From Hydrogenispora sp. (GTDB lineage: Bacteria > Bacillota > UBA4882 > UBA10575), in contig DUQQ01000011.1 of the NCBI GenBank assembly GCA_012837705.1, forward strand, positions 30,368 to 94,367: DNA of 64,000 nucleotides, read 5' to 3'. How positions within the stretch are numbered: position 1 is the stretch's first letter; each line of letters starts with the position of its first letter. Below the pieces are notes generated by a model. It was not told the DNA's origin and made no database searches. It saw only the letters and a program-made list of their open reading frames with translations. Below are positions 35,579 through 44,184 of the stretch, one piece after another. Both the position numbers and the translations under genes were made by a program.

Positions 35579-38058
35579 AGGCCATTGTCATGGCGGGGGG
35601 AAAAGGAACAAGACTGCGCCCCTTAACTTGTAAACAGCCAAAACCGATGGTGCCGATCGCGGGCCGCCCAATGGTCGAGTATATTTTGGCGCTGTTGAAA
35701 CAATATCGCTTCACTGACATCGGGATGACCCTCTTTTACCTTCCCGAACTCATCACCAACTATTTTGGTGACGGGCGGGAGTTTGGCGTCAACCTCCGTT
35801 ATTTCGTGGAAGAAACCCCGCTCGGTACGGCGGGGAGCGTGAAAAATGCCGAAGCCTTTCTGGACGAGACTTTTCTGGTGATCAGTGGCGATGCCCTCAC
35901 CGATATCAACCTGGCGGAAGCCCTGGTATTTCACCGGGCCCGCCGGGCCCTGGTCACCATCGTGCTGACCAAGGTGACGAACCCCCTCGATTATGGGGTG
36001 GTGATTACCGAAGAGGACGGGCGGATCAAGCGGTTTTTAGAGAAACCCGGGTGGGGTGAAGTCTTCAGTGATACAGTGAACACCGGGATCTACCTGATTG
36101 AGCCGGAGGTTTTCCGCTATTACGAGAAGGATCAGGCCGTCGACTTCAGTAAGGATCTTTTCCCGCTGCTTTTAAAGGCGGGCGAACCCTTATACGGTTA
36201 CGTGGCCGAGGGTTACTGGTCCGATGTGGGTAACCTGGGACAATATCGACAAGCAAATTACGATCTGTTGGACGGCAAACTGAAGTTTACACCACCTGGC
36301 TACGAGGTTGCCCCAGGGATCTGGGTGGGAGAAGGGACCGAACTGCCCACTGCGGCACAGGTGGAGGCCCCGGTGGTTTTAGGTAAGTATGTGCGGGTCA
36401 GTAAAAACGCTAAGCTTGGAAAACATACGATCGTTGGCGACCATAGCCTCGTCGGTGAAGAGGCCTCCCTCAAAAAATCCATCCTCTGGAACCACACCTA
36501 CGTGGGCTACCAAACGGAGATCCGGGGGGCAATCTTGGCCCACCGTACCCATTTAAAATCCGGGGTTCGGGTTTACGAAGGGGCGGTTTTGGGTGAAGGC
36601 TGTACAGTCGGGTCGAAAGCCGTGATCAAGCCGGAGGTCCGGACCTGGCCGGAAAAATATTTGGAGAGTGGTTCGGTCCTCAACTCCAGTCTGGTCTGGG
36701 GGAACCGCTGGGGGACAAACCTCTTTGGACGCCAGGGCGTCGACAAGACAGCGAATCTGGAGTTTACCCCCGAGTTCGCCGCCAAACTGGGCGTGGCATA
36801 CGGCACGATACTGCCGGAAAATAGTTGGGTGGTGCTAGGGACCGACCACTATCCGCCTGGCCAAAAGCTGAAAGCCGCTTTGGTCAGCGGCTTGTTGGGA
36901 AGCGGTGTTAATCTCTATGATTTAGGCGTGGCGGCGACCCCGGTGACCCGGCAAGCCGTCGTGGCATTGGAAGCGGCAGGCGGGATTCAACTGCGGGTCT
37001 CCCCGGTGGCACCGGAGAATATTTTGGTGGAATTCTTCGACGCGCAAGGGTTGCTCATCAACCGGGAGATGGAAAGAAAGGTGGAACAGGCCTTTTTTGC
37101 GGAGGAGTTCCGGCGGGCCGCCCTCGACCGCCTGGGCCAGATCCGTAACGTCGACGAATTCTCCGCCCGTTATTTAGAGAATATCTTGAAGGCGACCGCC
37201 CGGGAAGAGATTCGGGCCGCCCGCTACAAAGCGGTGGTTGGCGTTGATCCGGTGGATGGTCCGTTAGATTCGCTTCTGACGACGGTTCTGACGGCGCTGG
37301 GTTGTGCAACGGTGGCCTTCGAAGCGGATACCGCCTGCTCCTACCGGACGGTTGCGGACGTTAGGAAAGCTTGCTTGCCTTCCCTAGCGGAACAGGTCCG
37401 GCGGGAACGGGCGGACTTTGGTGTTCTGCTCGCAAGTAATGGGGAGTGTTTAATCCTGGTCGATGGTGAAGGTGGCGTTGTTGAGGAGGAACAGTTCACC
37501 GCGTTGCTTTCCCTGTTGGTGTTGAAGTATGGAGGGGCGGGGACGATTCCGCTCCCGGTAACTGCCCCCCAATTCATTAAGGAAGTGATCCAGGCCAACC
37601 GGGGAGAGGTGGTCTGGACGAAGGCCAACCCGCGGGCACTGATGGAGAAGGTCGCGGAAGCCCAGCTTTATCCCGCCGGTGATGGCCGGTGTTCTTTTCA
37701 AGCGACTTTTGACGGTTTGTATGCCATGACTAAAGTCCTGGAGTTGATGGCCAGAGAAAAAAGGAGCCTCGCCCAATTGGTCGCCCTGCTTCCCGCTTAC
37801 TACACCGACCGTAAACAGGTCGATTGCTCCTGGGATGATAAGGGCCGGATCATGCGTCATCTCTTTGAAGAGAATAAAGATAAAGAGATCGAAGTGATTG
37901 ATGGGTTGAAGGTCTTCCACGATCAGGGTTGGGCGCTTGTTTTACCCGATGCCGAAGAACCGGCCTTTCAAATTTATAGCGAGGCTTCCTCGCCGGAAGC
38001 AGCCACTGAATTGACCAGCTTATATACGTCCCGGATCACCGCATTACAGTTAAGATAA
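35575..38058 (+). CDS. Nucleotidyltransferase / left-handed beta-helix / degenerate phosphohexomutase fusion
   Basis: An 827-residue, three-part protein. Residues 1-235 are an NDP-sugar pyrophosphorylase domain (MAGGKGTRLRPLT, EKP, YWSDVGN) of the mannose-1-phosphate guanylyltransferase type. Residues about 265-385 are hexapeptide repeats. Residues about 400-827 follow the phosphomannomutase/phosphoglucomutase plan, but key residues are gone: the phosphoserine loop TASHNP reads VSPVAPEN (about 475-482) and the metal loop DGDGDR reads ASNGEC (about 620-625). The mutase half is therefore probably regulatory. It likely makes an NDP-sugar for the co-transcribed GT4 enzyme. Confidence 0.88.
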   Translation: MKAIVMAGGKGTRLRPLTCKQPKPMVPIAGRPMVEYILALLKQYRFTDIGMTLFYLPELITNYFGDGREFGVNLRYFVEETPLGTAGSVKNAEAFLDETFLVISGDALTDINLAEALVFHRARRALVTIVLTKVTNPLDYGVVITEEDGRIKRFLEKPGWGEVFSDTVNTGIYLIEPEVFRYYEKDQAVDFSKDLFPLLLKAGEPLYGYVAEGYWSDVGNLGQYRQANYDLLDGKLKFTPPGYEVAPGIWVGEGTELPTAAQVEAPVVLGKYVRVSKNAKLGKHTIVGDHSLVGEEASLKKSILWNHTYVGYQTEIRGAILAHRTHLKSGVRVYEGAVLGEGCTVGSKAVIKPEVRTWPEKYLESGSVLNSSLVWGNRWGTNLFGRQGVDKTANLEFTPEFAAKLGVAYGTILPENSWVVLGTDHYPPGQKLKAALVSGLLGSGVNLYDLGVAATPVTRQAVVALEAAGGIQLRVSPVAPENILVEFFDAQGLLINREMERKVEQAFFAEEFRRAALDRLGQIRNVDEFSARYLENILKATAREEIRAARYKAVVGVDPVDGPLDSLLTTVLTALGCATVAFEADTACSYRTVADVRKACLPSLAEQVRRERADFGVLLASNGECLILVDGEGGVVEEEQFTALLSLLVLKYGGAGTIPLPVTAPQFIKEVIQANRGEVVWTKANPRALMEKVAEAQLYPAGDGRCSFQATFDGLYAMTKVLELMAREKRSLAQLVALLPAYYTDRKQVDCSWDDKGRIMRHLFEENKDKEIEVIDGLKVFHDQGWALVLPDAEEPAFQIYSEASSPEAATELTSLYTSRITALQLR

Positions 38059-38088
38059 GCTAAGAATAGTAAACAACAGAAGCAAGTG

Positions 38089-38118
38089 GAGAAAAGCGCG
38101 TTTGCGCTTTTCTCTTTA
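38089..38118 (+). terminator. Terminator after the nucleotidyltransferase gene
   Basis: GAGAAAAGCGC-gttt-GCGCTTTTCTC followed by TTTA: an 11-bp perfect stem with a short T-run. Confidence 0.65.
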
Positions 38119-38196
38119 CGTATTTTAGAAGGGTTTTCCGGCAGGAAAGATCTTTTGTTTCGCGAAGTTTAAAGAATGGAATAAAACTATTCCGGT

Positions 38197-39087
38197 ATGG
38201 CCTCTAATCTGAGGGGAGGGTTGGCGATAAACACCATCAGTTTCGTCATTATTACGGGGATCTCGGGCGCAGGGAAATCGGAAGCAATGAAAGCCTTTGA
38301 AGACCTGGGTTATTTTTGTGTCGATAACCTCCCGCCTGTCTTACTACCGAAATTTGCTGAGCTTTGCGCACAATCGGAAGGGCGGATTAATAGAATAGCT
38401 TTGGTGGTCGACATTAGAGGCGGTGGCTTTTTTGACAGTCTCTTTTCTTCGCTTAACCTTTTGGAAGAAGAGGGTTACAGCTACGAGATTCTCTATCTAG
38501 AGGCAGAAGATGAAGTAATTATCCGACGGTTTAAAGAATCCCGCCGCCGTCATCCCTTGGCCGGCGAAGGAAGGATTGCCGACGCCATCCAGGCGGAAAA
38601 GTCTCGTTTGGAAAATCTAAAAGGGAAAGCATCGATGATCATCGATACCAGTGATATAACCGTGCGGCAACTGCGGGAGAAGATTATCGGTCGGTTCAGC
38701 CAATTTAGTGAAGGACAGAAGATGATCATCACCATCGTCTCTTTTGGCTTCAGCCATGGCATTCCGCTCGATGCGGACCTGGTTTTTGATGTCCGGTTTT
38801 TACCGAACCCATATTATGTCGACTCCTTACGGGAACTGGACGGAAATAATCAGGAAGTTGCCGATTATGTCCTGAAGTGGCCGGTGACCACGAAATTCCT
38901 TTCGAAACTCTACAGTTTTATTGATTTTTTAATTCCCCAATATATCAACGAAGGCAAGATGCAACTGGTGATCGGGATTGGTTGTACCGGTGGACGCCAC
39001 CGCTCGGTTACGGTCGCCAATCAACTGCGGGAGTTTATAAAAGCCAAGGGTTACAGGGCCCTGGTTGAGCATAGAGATATCAGTTAG
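38197..39087 (+). CDS. rapZ: RNase adapter RapZ / YvcJ nucleotide-binding protein
   Basis: A 296-residue P-loop protein (GISGAGKSEAMKAFEDLGYFCVDNLP) with the C-terminal GIGCTGGRHRSVTVAN motif. It binds nucleotides; in E. coli it tunes glmS RNA decay, while in Bacillus YvcJ affects competence. The ATG at 38197 has no ribosome site. GGGGAGGG lies further in, so the real start may be the TTG at 38221 or the ATA just after it. rapZ-yvcK order is conserved in Firmicutes; the usual third gene whiA is missing here. Confidence 0.93.
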   Translation: MASNLRGGLAINTISFVIITGISGAGKSEAMKAFEDLGYFCVDNLPPVLLPKFAELCAQSEGRINRIALVVDIRGGGFFDSLFSSLNLLEEEGYSYEILYLEAEDEVIIRRFKESRRRHPLAGEGRIADAIQAEKSRLENLKGKASMIIDTSDITVRQLREKIIGRFSQFSEGQKMIITIVSFGFSHGIPLDADLVFDVRFLPNPYYVDSLRELDGNNQEVADYVLKWPVTTKFLSKLYSFIDFLIPQYINEGKMQLVIGIGCTGGRHRSVTVANQLREFIKAKGYRALVEHRDIS

Positions 39088-39098
39088 GGGGAGAGGTT

Positions 39099-40784
39099 AT
39101 GCTCCGACCGTACCGCCAAGATCCCTGGCGTACCAGGCTGATCTGCGGATTGGGACTGGTCGTCTTTGGCATACTAATTATTTGCGCCAAAACCAATCTT
39201 AACCACTGGTTCGGTGGTTGTTTGGTCGTTGGCGGTTTGTTGCTGGTGGTTTGGGTACCGCGGGTCCGGAACCAGCTGGGTGCGGCCTTTATCACGGAAA
39301 GAAAGCGTTTTCGCTTATTAGAACGGGAAGCCCGGATCGTTGTCATTGGGGGCGGTACGGGACTGGGGACGATCCTGCGCGGCCTAAAGAAAATAACCAA
39401 CGATCTGACCGCCATCGTGACGGTGGCCGATGATGGCGGCAGTTCGGGGCGGTTGCGGAAGGAGTTTGGTATTTTACCGCCCGGTGATATTCGTAACTGC
39501 TTGATTGCCATGGCCGACCTGGAGCCGCTGATGGAACAGTTGATGCAATACCGGTTCAATGGGGGCAGCGGTTTAGCTGGCCATAACTTCGGGAACCTTT
39601 TCCTGACCGCGATGACCGGGATTACGGGTGATTTTCAAAAGGCGATCGAGGCCTCGGTTAACGTCTTAGCGGTAAAAGGACGGATCTTCGCGGCAACCTT
39701 GGATAATGTTAGTCTCCGGGCCGAACTGCAAGACGGAGCGATGGTGGAAGGCGAATCAACCATAAGCCGGAGTAAGACGCCGATTAAGCGGATTTATCTG
39801 GAACCGGCGGCAGCGAAAGCCGTGCCCGAGAGTTTAGAAGCGATCGCGGCGGCCGACCTCATTATCATTGGTCCGGGAAGCCTGTTTACCAGTGTGATTC
39901 CGCCTTTACTCGTCACAGAAATCCTGGCGGCGGTGAAAGCGGCGGCGGCGACGAAAATTTATATCTGTAATGTGATGACGCAACCCGGTGAAACCGACGG
40001 CTTCAGCGCCTCGGATCACTTGCGTGTCCTCCTGGAGCACACCGACCCCAAACTTGTGGATTATATGATCATTAATGATCAGGAGGTTCCGCCCTTAGCC
40101 CAGGCTATTTACGCCGAAGAAGGGGCCGAACCGGTCTTGCCTGACCAGGAGAAGGTGCTTAGTCTGGGGGTGCGTCCGGTCTCGGGGCCCCTCTTGAACA
40201 TCAACGGACTGGTCCGCCATGACGCGGACCGCCTAGCCAATCTGCTGGTCAAGATGATGCCGATGTTTTTTAGTCGGCGCCGTCGGTGGCAGCGGAGCTG
40301 GTATCGGTTTCTCGGGATTTTAGGAGGAGTCGTCGGTAAATTGGGGATTGTCGCCAGCGGTGGACGGCTGCGCTGGCGGCCAGTGGAACGGGGTAAAGCG
40401 CTGAAGTTTGATTTTATTGCGAAAAATCTCAACCGTGTCCAGGAACCGGCCTGTGATGTATATACCAGTGCCGAGGAAGCCCCGGCGGTACTCCGCCCGT
40501 ATAAAATTGATTATGAAAAAAATCTGGTCATCGGGGTCTACCTTGGGGAACGCCCTAGTGGTGGGTTTGGGTTGACCCCCCTTGGGGTCCGCCTAAAAAG
40601 AAACGGGCTCGAGATCGCCTACCGGGAAGAAAAACCACTCCAGGCGGGAGCAGTACAACGGTTGACTTATCCGGCAGCCTTTTTCGTCCTTGACCGCCGG
40701 GATCTTCCCGTGGGGAAACTGCCGCTTTATCTAAAGAGCGAAGAAGCGAAAAAAACCATTCTGGTGCAAAATATTTCGTTATAA
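39099..40784 (+). CDS. yvcK: YvcK (CofD-like) gluconeogenesis factor with extra C-terminal PrcB-like domain
   Basis: A 561-residue protein. Two N-terminal membrane helices (about 12-52), as in Clostridial homologues, precede the CofD-like domain: GGGTGLGT (about 84), TVADDGGSSGRLR, LPPGDIRNC, GHNFGN and GPGSLFTSVIPPLL. YvcK is needed for growth on gluconeogenic carbon and for cell-wall integrity in Bacillus. The CofD part ends near 395. After a basic linker, residues about 475-545 (NLVIGVYLGERPSGGFGL...LTYPAAFFVL) resemble the PrcB C-terminal domain, which I do not know from YvcK proteins. It follows rapZ by 11 bases. Confidence 0.88.
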   Translation: MLRPYRQDPWRTRLICGLGLVVFGILIICAKTNLNHWFGGCLVVGGLLLVVWVPRVRNQLGAAFITERKRFRLLEREARIVVIGGGTGLGTILRGLKKITNDLTAIVTVADDGGSSGRLRKEFGILPPGDIRNCLIAMADLEPLMEQLMQYRFNGGSGLAGHNFGNLFLTAMTGITGDFQKAIEASVNVLAVKGRIFAATLDNVSLRAELQDGAMVEGESTISRSKTPIKRIYLEPAAAKAVPESLEAIAAADLIIIGPGSLFTSVIPPLLVTEILAAVKAAAATKIYICNVMTQPGETDGFSASDHLRVLLEHTDPKLVDYMIINDQEVPPLAQAIYAEEGAEPVLPDQEKVLSLGVRPVSGPLLNINGLVRHDADRLANLLVKMMPMFFSRRRRWQRSWYRFLGILGGVVGKLGIVASGGRLRWRPVERGKALKFDFIAKNLNRVQEPACDVYTSAEEAPAVLRPYKIDYEKNLVIGVYLGERPSGGFGLTPLGVRLKRNGLEIAYREEKPLQAGAVQRLTYPAAFFVLDRRDLPVGKLPLYLKSEEAKKTILVQNISL

Positions 40785-40836
40785 GTTTTTTGGGTTGTCC
40801 CCTACCAAGGGCCGTACGTGGCTGATATGATTGCCC

Positions 40837-40865
40837 TTTACAAAAGGGGAGAAAGAAGGTACAAT
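40837..40865 (+). promoter_or_regulatory. Promoter of the FMN-riboswitch operon
   Basis: TTTACA (40837-40842), 17-base spacer, TACAAT (40860-40865), about 25 bases before the aptamer. Confidence 0.75.
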
Positions 40866-40890
40866 ACATACAAAACAATAGATGATCATT

Positions 40891-41029
40891 GATCCTTCAG
40901 GGCAGGGTGCGGCCGCGCGGCCAATTCCCGACCGGTGGTAAGGGGTATCCCAAGTCCACGAGCTTAATCCTAAGCTGATCTGGTGCAAATCCAGAACCGA
41001 CGGTATAGTCCGGATGGAAGAAGGAATCC
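40891..41029 (+). ncRNA. FMN riboswitch (RFN element)
   Basis: All conserved blocks of the six-helix FMN aptamer are readable: TTCAGGGCAGGGTG, AATTCCCGACCGGTGGTA, AGTCCACGAG, GATCTGGTGCAAATCCAG, AACCGACGGTATAGTC, CCGGATGGAAGAAGGA. The P1 helix pairs GATCCTTC with GAAGGAATC. It binds flavin mononucleotide and, with the terminator at 41065, should stop transcription when FMN is plentiful. Confidence 0.97.
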
Positions 41030-41064
41030 GAGTTTGAGTGCGGCTTACACCTTACTTTGACAGG

Positions 41065-41098
41065 AACCCTGAAGGAGAACTTCGGGGTTTTTTCTTTT
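41065..41098 (+). terminator. Riboswitch-controlled terminator (attenuator)
   Basis: AACCCTGAAG-gagaa-CTTCGGGGTT, a perfect 10-bp stem including G-T pairs, followed by TTTTTTCTTTT. It lies between the FMN aptamer and the first ABC gene. Confidence 0.9.
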
Positions 41099-41218
41099 GC
41101 CAAAATCTGAGCCAAGGAGTTTGGATAGGCCGTAAGGATTTAGCATAGAAGGCAAAGTTAATTGTGGGTAAAAGGTATGGTCGAAAGTGGGCGACGCTAC
41201 GTAAGAGGAGGTTAAATA

Positions 41219-41995
41219 GTGGGAACGGTCATTGAAGTAAACGATGTTACACTCGCCTTTACTGCGCACTGTGCACCGGAGCTCGACGGGATTAATTTGG
41301 TGGTGGATGAAGGGGAGTTCCTTTGTTTGGTCGGGCCCAGTGGTTGTGGTAAATCAACCCTTTTACGGTTGATCGCCGGGGTTTTAACACCGGACCGGGG
41401 GGAGATTAAAGTTTTCGGAGAGAAAAAGCCGCTCAATTGGGCGCGGTTGAGTTTTGTTCCCCAGGATTCACTGCTTTTGCCCTGGCGGAAGGTGATCGAT
41501 AATGTACTATTGCCCCTGGAACTGAACGGCCGCCCTGGTGACCGGGGGGAATGGAAGGTCAAGGCACAGGCGGCTCTACATTTGGTTAACTTGCACGGGG
41601 TGGAAGACAAGTACCCCCATCAACTGTCGGGGGGGATGCGGCAACGGGTTGCCCTGGCCCGTGCGCTGGTCAGCAAGGCGGAGATCCTGCTTTTGGATGA
41701 ACCCTTTGCGGCGCTTGATGCCCTGACCAGAAGCCAACTCCACCTGGAGATTATGGGTATTCGCCAGCAAGCACCGTTTACCGGTTTGATGGTCACCCAC
41801 AATATTTTTGAGGCGGTTTTTCTCGCCGATCGCGTGGTAGTGATGGGGGAAAAACCCGGACGGATACTGGGGGAGATCAAGATTGATCTACCGTACCCGC
41901 GGGAGCTCAAACTGATGAGTACGCCGGAATTTGCCGCTTTGGTCGGTGCCGTCCAGGATCTTTTGGCGAAAGGATGGTGCACCGGACATGAATAA
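41219..41995 (+). CDS. ABC transporter ATPase of the FMN-switched importer
   Basis: A 258-residue ATPase of the nitrate/sulfonate/thiamine-precursor importer class: Walker [11 protein letters not shown]-loop SFVPQDSLLLPW, signature LSGGMRQR, Walker B ILLLDEPFAALD and switch MVTHN. GTG start with GAGGAGG 7 bases before it. It is the first gene after the FMN riboswitch, so it is expected to be switched off by FMN. It overlaps the permease gene by 8 bases. Confidence 0.93.
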   Translation: MGTVIEVNDVTLAFTAHCAPELDGINLVVDEGEFLCLVGPSGCGKSTLLRLIAGVLTPDRGEIKVFGEKKPLNWARLSFVPQDSLLLPWRKVIDNVLLPLELNGRPGDRGEWKVKAQAALHLVNLHGVEDKYPHQLSGGMRQRVALARALVSKAEILLLDEPFAALDALTRSQLHLEIMGIRQQAPFTGLMVTHNIFEAVFLADRVVVMGEKPGRILGEIKIDLPYPRELKLMSTPEFAALVGAVQDLLAKGWCTGHE

Positions 41996-42773
41996 GCGGG
42001 TGGTTACTTCCGGTTCTGGCCGGGAAAGGCTGATCGCCCTTCTCCTTGTGGGAATTGTCGTTATAGCGGTTTGGGCTTGGCTGTCGACCTTTTATCCTGG
42101 TTATATTCTCCCTTCGCCGGGGGCGGTCGCCCGTCGCGCCCAAGAACTTTTCCGCCAGGGCGGACTTTTTACCGTCCATTTCCGGACCACTTTGGTCGAA
42201 GCTTTGCTCGGGTTCTTGTTGGGGGCCGGGGCTGCTTTACCCCTTAGTTATTTGCTGGCGCGCCACCCCCGTTTAGACCGCTTGGTTACACCGGTGGTCG
42301 TAGCGATCCAGGCGATCCCCATTGTGGCCTTGGCTCCGCTCATGGTGATCTGGTTCGGCTTTGGCCTTACTTCCAAGGTCATCATTGCCGCCCTGACCGC
42401 TTTTTTTCCGGTCTTAACCAATGGGGTCGTGGGTTTAAGAGCAACCGATCCCCGCTTGAAAGAGATGTTAAAGATCATGGGGGCCGGGAAGCGGGAGATC
42501 TTTTTCAAACTGGAAGTCCCTTCGGCTTTACCTGTGCTTTTTGGTGGGTTTCGGATGGGGTTGACCCTTTCGGTGATCGGCGCGGTCGTCGGCGAGTTCT
42601 CCGGCGCCGGGCGCGGCCTCGGCTATTTGGTCTATTTTGCCCGTGGTACCTTTGACACCGCCTTAATCTTCGTGGCTTTGCTGGCGTTGGCGGTAATGGG
42701 GATCGGTTTTTATCTCTTGATTTCTTGGCTGGAGGCGGTGGTGATGCCTTGGCATAAAAACAAGGATCGTTAG
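41988..42773 (+). CDS. ribX: ABC permease, probable riboflavin importer (RibX-like)
   Basis: A 261-residue membrane subunit with about six helices and the EAA loop for ATPase contact (GLRATDPRLKEMLKIMGAGKREIFFKLEVPSALP). The ATG at 41988 lies inside the end of the ATPase gene after AAAGGATGG. The longer frame from 41931 is entirely within the ATPase coding region. By sequence alone it belongs to the taurine/nitrate/HMP permease class. The FMN riboswitch upstream makes riboflavin or a flavin precursor the likely cargo, as in RibXY systems. Confidence 0.85.
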   Translation: MNKRVVTSGSGRERLIALLLVGIVVIAVWAWLSTFYPGYILPSPGAVARRAQELFRQGGLFTVHFRTTLVEALLGFLLGAGAALPLSYLLARHPRLDRLVTPVVVAIQAIPIVALAPLMVIWFGFGLTSKVIIAALTAFFPVLTNGVVGLRATDPRLKEMLKIMGAGKREIFFKLEVPSALPVLFGGFRMGLTLSVIGAVVGEFSGAGRGLGYLVYFARGTFDTALIFVALLALAVMGIGFYLLISWLEAVVMPWHKNKDR

Positions 42774-42844
42774 GAAAAGGGTCTTCCCTAGCAATTGTCG
42801 GGAATTCTAATTATTCGGATTATTTGGATCGGAGGACAGGAAAG

Positions 42845-43831
42845 ATGAAGAAAAAACTGCTTATCCTTCTGGCGGTGGCGGTCCTCCTCGTCGGAGGAGT
42901 GCTCTTTTGGGCTCGGACTGAACGCCAGCACCAGGTTACGCTGGCGATGACCTATATTCCCAATGTTCAGTTTGCCCCCTGGTATGTGGCGGAAGAGAAA
43001 GGCTTTTTCCAGGAAGAAGGACTGGAGGTTGTCTTTGACTACCGGATGGATATCGACGCATTACAGTTGGTAGCCACGGGGAAGATGGATTATGCCATCG
43101 CCGGCGGGGATCAAGTGTTGGTGGCGCGGGGACAAGGGATTCCTGTGGTTTATCTAATGAGTTTGTACGCCGAATTCCCCCCAGCGATCATTGCGAAAGC
43201 GGAGTCGGGGATTAAAACCGCCACCGACTTAAAGGGAAAAACGGTGGGTCTACCTTTATACGGGACTAATCTGTTGGCGGCCCAGGCCATCATTAAACGG
43301 GCTGGCCTCGCCGAGCAGGATGTTAATTTGATTGATATCGGGTATACCCAGATCCCATCCTTATTAGAAGATAAGGTGGATGCCATGGTCGGTTTTGCCA
43401 ACAACGAGCCGATCAAGCTTAAAGCGATGGGGGTGGCGGTGAACCAGATTAATTCCTGGGATTACTTTTCCCTAGTCGGTCACGGCCTGATCACCGGAGC
43501 CGGAAAAGTGAAGAAGGACCCTGCTGAAGTTGGCAAAATGGTCCGGGCTAGTTACAAAGGGTTGCAGTATGCGCTGGCCCACCCGGAAGAGACCTTTGCG
43601 ATCTGTCTTAAACACCTTGCTGCACTGGGAGAAGAGCAAAGGAAGCAAGAATGGGAGGTCTTAAAAGCCTCCATGGCTTTATGGGAGAACGACTATACGC
43701 GGGCGCACGGGCTTGGCCGTTCGGACCCGGCCAGTTGGGAGGATGCCCAGCAGCTAATGATCGACTTAGGGCTAATTCCGCAAGCGACACCGGTCAGCGA
43801 GATTCTTAATTTATCGTTTTTACCGGAGTAG
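42845..43831 (+). CDS. ribY: NMT1/THI5-like substrate-binding protein, probable riboflavin binder (RibY-like)
   Basis: A 328-residue extracellular binding protein held by an N-terminal helix (about 4-25) with no lipobox Cys. NMT1/THI5 features: MTYIPNVQFAPWYVAEEKGFFQEEGLEV, DYAIAGGDQVLVARGQGIPVV and GKTVGLPLYGTNLLAAQAI. The ATG at 42845 follows GGAGGACAGGAAAG. This fold binds pyrimidine/thiamine precursors, or flavins in RibY proteins. FMN control here favours riboflavin. Confidence 0.85.
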   Translation: MKKKLLILLAVAVLLVGGVLFWARTERQHQVTLAMTYIPNVQFAPWYVAEEKGFFQEEGLEVVFDYRMDIDALQLVATGKMDYAIAGGDQVLVARGQGIPVVYLMSLYAEFPPAIIAKAESGIKTATDLKGKTVGLPLYGTNLLAAQAIIKRAGLAEQDVNLIDIGYTQIPSLLEDKVDAMVGFANNEPIKLKAMGVAVNQINSWDYFSLVGHGLITGAGKVKKDPAEVGKMVRASYKGLQYALAHPEETFAICLKHLAALGEEQRKQEWEVLKASMALWENDYTRAHGLGRSDPASWEDAQQLMIDLGLIPQATPVSEILNLSFLPE

Positions 43832-44184
43832 GAGTTAGTTGTTCCAGCAGTAAGAGCAGGCGTAAAGCGCCGGGTTTGGGATAACGTTTGTTTTAGAAAG
43901 TTAGGTTGGTGTACTAAAAGTAAGGTCATTCGGAGTAGGACCTTTGCTGCCGGGAGAATGACCAGTATGTTTTTGACGGAAGCAAACCGCAGTGGGCTGT
44001 TCTAAGGCGTTGCCATGAAAAAGGCAGCGTCTTTTTTTTCTCCGGAGCATTCAAAAATAAGCCTGCCGTAACAACGTGTTTACAATTTAATTTAGATTTT
44101 ACACAAGCCGGTTTCTGCTTTTAACTTCGGTGCCGTAAATTTGAGTTGAAATCGGTCAAAGATCAGTGGAAGGAGAGAGCAGGC
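43832..44184 (+). other. Gene-free stretch between importer and pst operon, with hairpins
   Basis: No protein gene seen. It holds a GGTCATTC...GAATGACC stem (about 43925-43963) and a terminator (44006-44039). Next comes an AT-rich segment (44085-44115) with two TTTACA hexamers that may belong to the pst promoter or Pho control region, then the pstS ribosome site AAGGAGAGAG. Confidence 0.6.
44006..44043 (+). terminator. Terminator of the importer operon
   Basis: GGCGTTGCC pairs with GGCAGCGTC (9 bp, two G-T pairs), then eight Ts. Confidence 0.75.

Noticed and set aside
40555-40878. Minus-strand ORF over the end of yvcK and the FMN-switch promoter
   Set aside because: Antisense shadow of yvcK with no start signal. 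The promoter and riboswitch on the plus strand explain the region.
41180-41200. Third copy of the GTGGGCGAC motif
   Set aside because: Only a 9-base core is shared. The CTAACGA block and the 15-base spacing are absent.
44085-44115. Pho box ahead of pstS (two TTTACA hexamers)
   Set aside because: The hexamers are 19 bases apart rather than multiples of 11, so they do not fit the Bacillus Pho box. Mentioned only as part of the intergenic description.
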